Below are positions 60,685-64,000 of a DNA stretch of 64,000 nucleotides, in pieces. Every line of letters begins with the position of its first letter. The stretch's first letter is position 1. The position numbers were made by a program, and so were the translations under genes. The notes beneath the pieces are model-generated. The model saw nothing but the letters and a program-made list of their open reading frames with translations, was not told where the DNA came from and did not search any database. Origin of the DNA: Mucilaginibacter_A sp964251965 (GTDB lineage: Bacteria; Bacteroidota; Bacteroidia; Sphingobacteriales; Sphingobacteriaceae); contig CAXULQ010000003.1 in the NCBI GenBank assembly GCA_964251965.1, positions 186,001 to 250,000 on the forward strand. The letters are read 5' to 3'.

Positions 60685-61353
60685 ATGAAAATAAAACTAC
60701 TTTTTTCTGCTTTCCTATGCTTCTTTTTTCTTTGCCAAATGTCAAATGCACAGGTATCTAAAAAATTCAGTTACGGCCTAACCACCGGCCTTCAAATTTC
60801 TGACCCTAAATACTATGATTTGTTTGACCCTTATCCATACAACCGCATTAAAGGGCCGGGCGGCGAAATGTTTGGAGAAACATTACAAGTTAGTAATATT
60901 GCTGCCGGTGCTTTTGTGCAACATGCTGTTTTTACCAACAAAATAAATGTAACCATTGGCCTGTTGTATAACCAAAAAGGGTACAAAGAAAAAAGTGCCC
61001 AATTGATATCGCAGCCGGTAGTTTACCAGGCAACATTTAGAAAAGATTATTTAGACGTCCCGATTTCTATTCGTTATAGTTTTTTTAAAAAGCCCGAAAA
61101 CAGCCTGTTCTCTTCGGCAGGGTTATACGAAGGTTTTATTTTGGGTGATAAAACCGTTTTCCCAAACCCTGCAACGCCGGGCTTAAAACCTTATGAACAA
61201 CGTTTGTACCGCGCCAACGACCGCGAAGTAAACCTAACCGGTTTTAGTTTTGGCACGGGTTACCGCTACCATTTTTTAGAAGCACAACTGGAATACAAGA
61301 ACGACCATCATTATGAGTATGCGCTGATTAGTTTGTCTTGTTACTTGCATTGA
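60685..61353 (+). CDS. Outer-membrane beta-barrel protein, PorT-like (222 aa)
   Basis: A signal peptide (residues 1-22, ends SNAQ), then alternating strands with VTIGLLYNQKGYKEKSAQ and YLDVPISIRYSFFKKPENSL then FSSAGLY, the pattern of the outer-membrane beta-barrel (OMP_b-brl_2 / PorT-like) group common in Bacteroidota. It ends YEYALISLSCYLH, without terminal Phe. It follows the 224-aa protein on the same strand and is convergent with the Rpn-type gene. Confidence 0.72.
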   Translation: MKIKLLFSAFLCFFFLCQMSNAQVSKKFSYGLTTGLQISDPKYYDLFDPYPYNRIKGPGGEMFGETLQVSNIAAGAFVQHAVFTNKINVTIGLLYNQKGYKEKSAQLISQPVVYQATFRKDYLDVPISIRYSFFKKPENSLFSSAGLYEGFILGDKTVFPNPATPGLKPYEQRLYRANDREVNLTGFSFGTGYRYHFLEAQLEYKNDHHYEYALISLSCYLH

Positions 61354-61381
61354 TTGTTTTATTTAAAAAACTATATTTCTT

Positions 61382-62242
61382 CTATAGCTTTTCAATCTCA
61401 TTCGGAGAAAGCCCTGTGGTTGCTGCAATCAATTGGATAGAAATGCCACTTGCTTTCATCGCTTTTGCAACTTTTAAAATCCCTTCAATTATCCCTTTAG
61501 ATAACCCTTCTTCACGCGCTGTTTCAATGGCATAGTCATAGGTGGCTTTATTGTCTCTAAAAGCTTTGAGGCTGTATTCGTATCGGTCTAAATCGTCCTG
61601 TTTAAAATTGGCCAGTTCGGCTTTTTCAAATGCGCTGGTAAAAACTTCATCTTTAAAAATGGTTGGGATACTTTGGAAATCTTCCAGGTTTTTAATAAAG
61701 TACAGCCATTTATCCAAGCGCGTTACCAGTCCGCTTTCCGGTTTGCTAAAGTTGGGCATCTCCAGGTAAATGTAGGTCAGTTTATCATAAAAAACCTGGC
61801 CATGCTGGTTTTTTAGTTTGATGGTATGCACCACTTCGCTTTTCTCCGGCTCGGTTTCGTAATCATCGAACGTAAAATCCAGGATACCGATACAATAAAC
61901 CGCGTTGAGGTTGTAGTTCCACTGACCTTTTTCGGCCTGTTCGCGGATGGGGAAAGTAGAATAATAAACCGTCCGCTCTATAAAATAATTTTGCTTTGCC
62001 TTTTGCAGCTCTACAATAAATTTTTCGCCTTTTTCGGTTTCGCAATAAATGTCGTAAATGGCTTTGCGGTCTAAATCAGTTTGCCCAAGCTGCTCGGTGT
62101 TTTTAAAAGAAAGGCTGGCGATATGGTGTTGCAGCGGCAAAAGAGCATTCAAAAAATCGATCAATAAAAGTTTGCTGGCTTCTTCACCAAAAATCTTTTT
62201 AAAACCAAAATCTGTGAAAGGGTTAATGTATTTTGCTTTCAT
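61382..62242 (-). CDS. Rpn-type PD-(D/E)XK nuclease family transposase protein
   Basis: A 286-aa protein of the recombination-promoting nuclease group (PDDEXK_2). NPFTDFGFKKIFGEEASKLL at the start and YDIYCETEKGEKFIVELQKA then KQ in the core are the signature (Asp, then E-x-Q). YEYSLKAFRDN and ETAREEGLSKGIIEG near the end also fit; the last 25 residues look like a small helix-turn-helix-like tail (SIQLIAATTGLSPNEIEKL) often seen there. Such genes are usually present in many copies and behave as mobile or selfish genes. The Rpn proteins of E. coli raise RecA-independent recombination. Confidence 0.9.
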   Translation of the reverse strand: MKAKYINPFTDFGFKKIFGEEASKLLLIDFLNALLPLQHHIASLSFKNTEQLGQTDLDRKAIYDIYCETEKGEKFIVELQKAKQNYFIERTVYYSTFPIREQAEKGQWNYNLNAVYCIGILDFTFDDYETEPEKSEVVHTIKLKNQHGQVFYDKLTYIYLEMPNFSKPESGLVTRLDKWLYFIKNLEDFQSIPTIFKDEVFTSAFEKAELANFKQDDLDRYEYSLKAFRDNKATYDYAIETAREEGLSKGIIEGILKVAKAMKASGISIQLIAATTGLSPNEIEKL

Positions 62243-62316
62243 TTAAACGATAGAATATTAGCGAATTTACAAATTTAAAAGCCAGAAAAACAGGTTGCTA
62301 TTTGGGCAAACGCTTT

Positions 62317-62859
62317 CTACTTCAAATTCAGTTTCGCAAAAAAATCCCACAAAACAATACCTGCCGAAACCACGATGTTAAAAGAATGCTTGGTGCCAAA
62401 CTGCGGGATTTCGATACAGGCATCAATCATTTCCATCGCTTCGTCGCTTACGCCATTTACTTCGTTGCCAAAAATTAAGGCGTATTTTTCCTTGTTTTTA
62501 GGTTGAAAATTATTTAAGCTGATGCTGTTTTCCGCCTGTTCGATAGCAATGATCTGATAACCATCTTCACGAAGTTTTTGCAATGCTTCTTTTACCGTAC
62601 TAAAATAAACCCAGCTAACGGATTGTGTGGCACCCAAAGCAGTTTTCTCAATTTCGCGGTGGGGCGGCTGGGCGGTGATGCCGCATAAAATAATCTGCTC
62701 AACCGCAAAACCATCCGAAGTACGAAAAACAGAACCGATGTTGTGCATACTGCGCACACTATCCAGCACAACGGTTACCGGCAGTTTTTCCTGTCGGCGG
62801 TAAGTTGCTACATCAACCCGTCCTAATTCATCTAATTTGAGCTTAACGAAAGAGTTCAT
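62317..62859 (-). CDS. TrmH/SpoU family RNA 2'-O-methyltransferase
   Basis: A 180-aa SPOUT methylase. HNIGSVFRTSDGF, IFGNEVNGVS and CIEIPQFGTKHSFN then VVSAGIVLWDF are the three family motifs. I start it at the ATG at 62859 (MNSFVKLKLD). The frame is open back to 62922, but these residues (SALSHQQSAMNNELKP) only translate a GCTGATGGC-type repeat. It lacks the L30e-like N domain of 23S rRNA methylases and should act on a tRNA or rRNA ribose. The exact position modified is not readable. Confidence 0.88.
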   Translation of the reverse strand: MNSFVKLKLDELGRVDVATYRRQEKLPVTVVLDSVRSMHNIGSVFRTSDGFAVEQIILCGITAQPPHREIEKTALGATQSVSWVYFSTVKEALQKLREDGYQIIAIEQAENSISLNNFQPKNKEKYALIFGNEVNGVSDEAMEMIDACIEIPQFGTKHSFNIVVSAGIVLWDFFAKLNLK

Positions 62860-62862
62860 GGG

Positions 62863-62920
62863 TTTTAGTTCATTGTTCATGGCTGACTGCTGATGGCTCA
62901 AAGCTGATAGCCTTTTAATC
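62863..62920. repeat. GCTGATGGC-type short repeats upstream of the TrmH gene
   Basis: GGCTGACTGCTGATGGCTCA then AAGCTGATAGCC: three imperfect GCTGAYRGC units. A faint relative (GGTCAGCTTTT, GCAATCAGCTT) lies at 9640-9666. Confidence 0.45.
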
Positions 62921-64000
62921 AACCTCCTTCACCCCATCTCCAATTAAAGAATGATAAACGGCAGGTTCGTAACCCACTTTTTCTTTATAATATTGAATGA
63001 GGTTTTTAGAAAAATCATCGAACGAATCTTGTTTAACCAAAGCAATGGCGCAACCGCCAAAACCTGCGCCGGTCATGCGCCCGCCGGCAACAGTTTCCTG
63101 CGTTTTGCAAAACTCCACAATCGTGTCCAGCTCTTTGCCGGTAACTTCGTACAAATTTTTTAGCGAAGCATGAGAAGCATAAAGCAGTTCGCCGAAACGG
63201 TGCAAATCGCCGTTAGCCAAAACATGCGTTGCTTCTTTTACCCGGTCATTTTCTTCAATTACGTGGCGGGCGCGTTTTTTTACGGTTTCATTATCGATCA
63301 GCCCTTCGTTTTTGTTAAAAGTTGCCGTATCAATATCGCACAAGTTATCTATTTGCAGTTCTTTTTGTAAAGCTTTTAACGCGGTTTGGCATTCTTCTAC
63401 ACGCTCGTTGTATTTGGATTCGGAAAGTTTTCGCGGTTTGTTAGTGTTGATAATGGCCAGCACGTAATCCTGCAATTTGCAATCCACAATTTTATAATCC
63501 AGCGTATCACAATTTAGTTCAATGGCTTTTTCCTTCTCCCCAAAAGCAACCGCAAACTGGTCCATAATGCCGCTGTTTACACCGATGAAATCATTCTCCA
63601 CTTTTTTGCTTAACTGCACCAGTTCCAGTTTAGAAAAACCGGACTGATAGGTTTCATTCAAAGCAAAAGCAGTAGCAATTTCGATGGAAGCCGATGAAGA
63701 AAGGCCGGAACCAATCGGCACATCGCCTTTAAACAACATATCCAAACCTTTAAGCTGCTTGTTGTGCAGTAAAAATTGCTGCATTACGCCAAGCGGATAA
63801 TTAAACCATTCTTTGCCTTTTTTGGTGTAGGCATCCTGCACCGGGACATCCAACTGATCTTCAAAATCCAAACTACGGAAACGAAAAATGCCTTCCTTAT
63901 TTTCGGCAACCAACAAGTTTGTACCGAAGGTGATCGAACACGGCAAAACCAACCCGCCGTTGTAATCAATGTGTTCGCCAATTAAATTTACACGTCCGGG
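62915..64000 (-). CDS. galK: Galactokinase, 5' end cut by the window edge
   Basis: A GHMP kinase that phosphorylates galactose at C1 (Leloir pathway). The frame is open to the window edge and its first visible codons read PGRVNLIGEHIDYNGG, the galactokinase signature with the catalytic-site residues; about 20-25 N-terminal residues are missing. The ATP loop is PIGSGLSSSASIEIA, and the third GHMP motif is GGRMTGAGFGGCAIAL. It ends 55 bases before the TrmH-type start. The dispersed word at 63229 is coded in it as RVKEATH on the gene strand. Confidence 0.95.
   Translation of the reverse strand, partial: PGRVNLIGEHIDYNGGLVLPCSITFGTNLLVAENKEGIFRFRSLDFEDQLDVPVQDAYTKKGKEWFNYPLGVMQQFLLHNKQLKGLDMLFKGDVPIGSGLSSSASIEIATAFALNETYQSGFSKLELVQLSKKVENDFIGVNSGIMDQFAVAFGEKEKAIELNCDTLDYKIVDCKLQDYVLAIINTNKPRKLSESKYNERVEECQTALKALQKELQIDNLCDIDTATFNKNEGLIDNETVKKRARHVIEENDRVKEATHVLANGDLHRFGELLYASHASLKNLYEVTGKELDTIVEFCKTQETVAGGRMTGAGFGGCAIALVKQDSFDDFSKNLIQYYKEKVGYEPAVYHSLIGDGVKEVD

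Noticed and set aside
61382..62242. Rpn-type gene as part of a defence island
   Set aside because: No defence genes are near; such genes are usually scattered singly.
1387..63242. The dispersed word as a Chi or KOPS-like polar sequence
   Set aside because: 27 copies on one strand against 15 on the other, plus frequent inverted pairs, do not fit strict polarity. The window may however lie near a replichore switch, so this is kept as an alternative, not the main reading.
1387..63242. The dispersed word as a promoter element
   Set aside because: It does not look like TTG-N19-TAnnTTTG, occurs in both orientations, inside genes and after genes.
1..64000. tRNA, rRNA or riboswitches
   Set aside because: I saw no cloverleaf, rRNA-like block or known riboswitch core; nothing reliable could be placed without a covariance search.

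Overview
The window looks like chromosomal DNA of a Bacteroidota bacterium, most likely family Sphingobacteriaceae (Mucilaginibacter or Pedobacter type). The signs are a SusC/SusD pair with a DUF1735 lipoprotein, TonB-dependent and OMP_b-brl receptors, the ftsX-DUF3098-uppP-truB-ribF cluster, an AT-leaning base composition, few Shine-Dalgarno sequences and many short genes without a known function. I saw no rRNA, tRNA, CRISPR array, prophage or classical insertion sequence.

Layout. 0.5-6.8 kb: alpha-glucan use (GH13 enzyme, SLC45/GPH-type sugar transporter, small lipoprotein, GH63-type glucosidase on the other strand). 6.9-19.8 kb: mixed genes (YoaK, YceH, GH43, Old Yellow Enzyme, a decayed toxin-antitoxin pair, PPK2 coupled to a BtuF-like protein, a DUF559 endonuclease element fused to a peptide-binding lipoprotein, an OMP receptor). 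20-28.7 kb: leuS, then the ftsX-DUF3098-uppP-truB-ribF-DUF2157 operon. 28.8-40.3 kb: a GT14 glycosyltransferase, an operon of outer-membrane barrel + periplasmic binding protein + HAMP adenylate cyclase, two MIP channels, mqo and a fossil mqo tail, DUF92, a broken esterase, an MBL-fold enzyme and a UDG-like protein. 40.3-45.7 kb: susC-susD-DUF1735 operon. 45.9-50.8 kb: a Kir channel and trpD-trpF-trpB-trpA. 50.9-58.4 kb: small proteins, a short SSB and gltB-gltD. 58.4-64 kb: a methyltransferase, an OmdA-type protein, two small OMPs, an Rpn-type nuclease, a TrmH-type methylase and galK, which is cut by the right edge.

The most striking signal is not a gene. A 14-base word, ATRCTTCTTTTAYC, occurs at least 42 times (core TRCTTCTTTTA, both strands, about one per 1.5 kb; simple chance predicts well under one). 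About 20 further copies have a changed middle (TRCTGTTTTTA, TRCTTTTTTTA). It lies in intergenic DNA, often as inverted pairs that can form hairpins, next to start and stop codons, and inside coding sequence in several reading frames (A-S-F-I, V-K-E-A, K-R-S-I). This pattern is like that of DNA uptake sequences in Neisseria and Pasteurellaceae. I know of no such word described for this group, so it is the best candidate here for an undescribed system; its function is inference.

A second mobile layer consists of short palindromic repeats. One pair flanks the DUF559 gene and has fused it to a transporter lipoprotein. Another family lies between genes and in frame inside ribF. Several genes are decayed: a DUF2442 protein, an esterase, a ParE-like toxin and an mqo copy.
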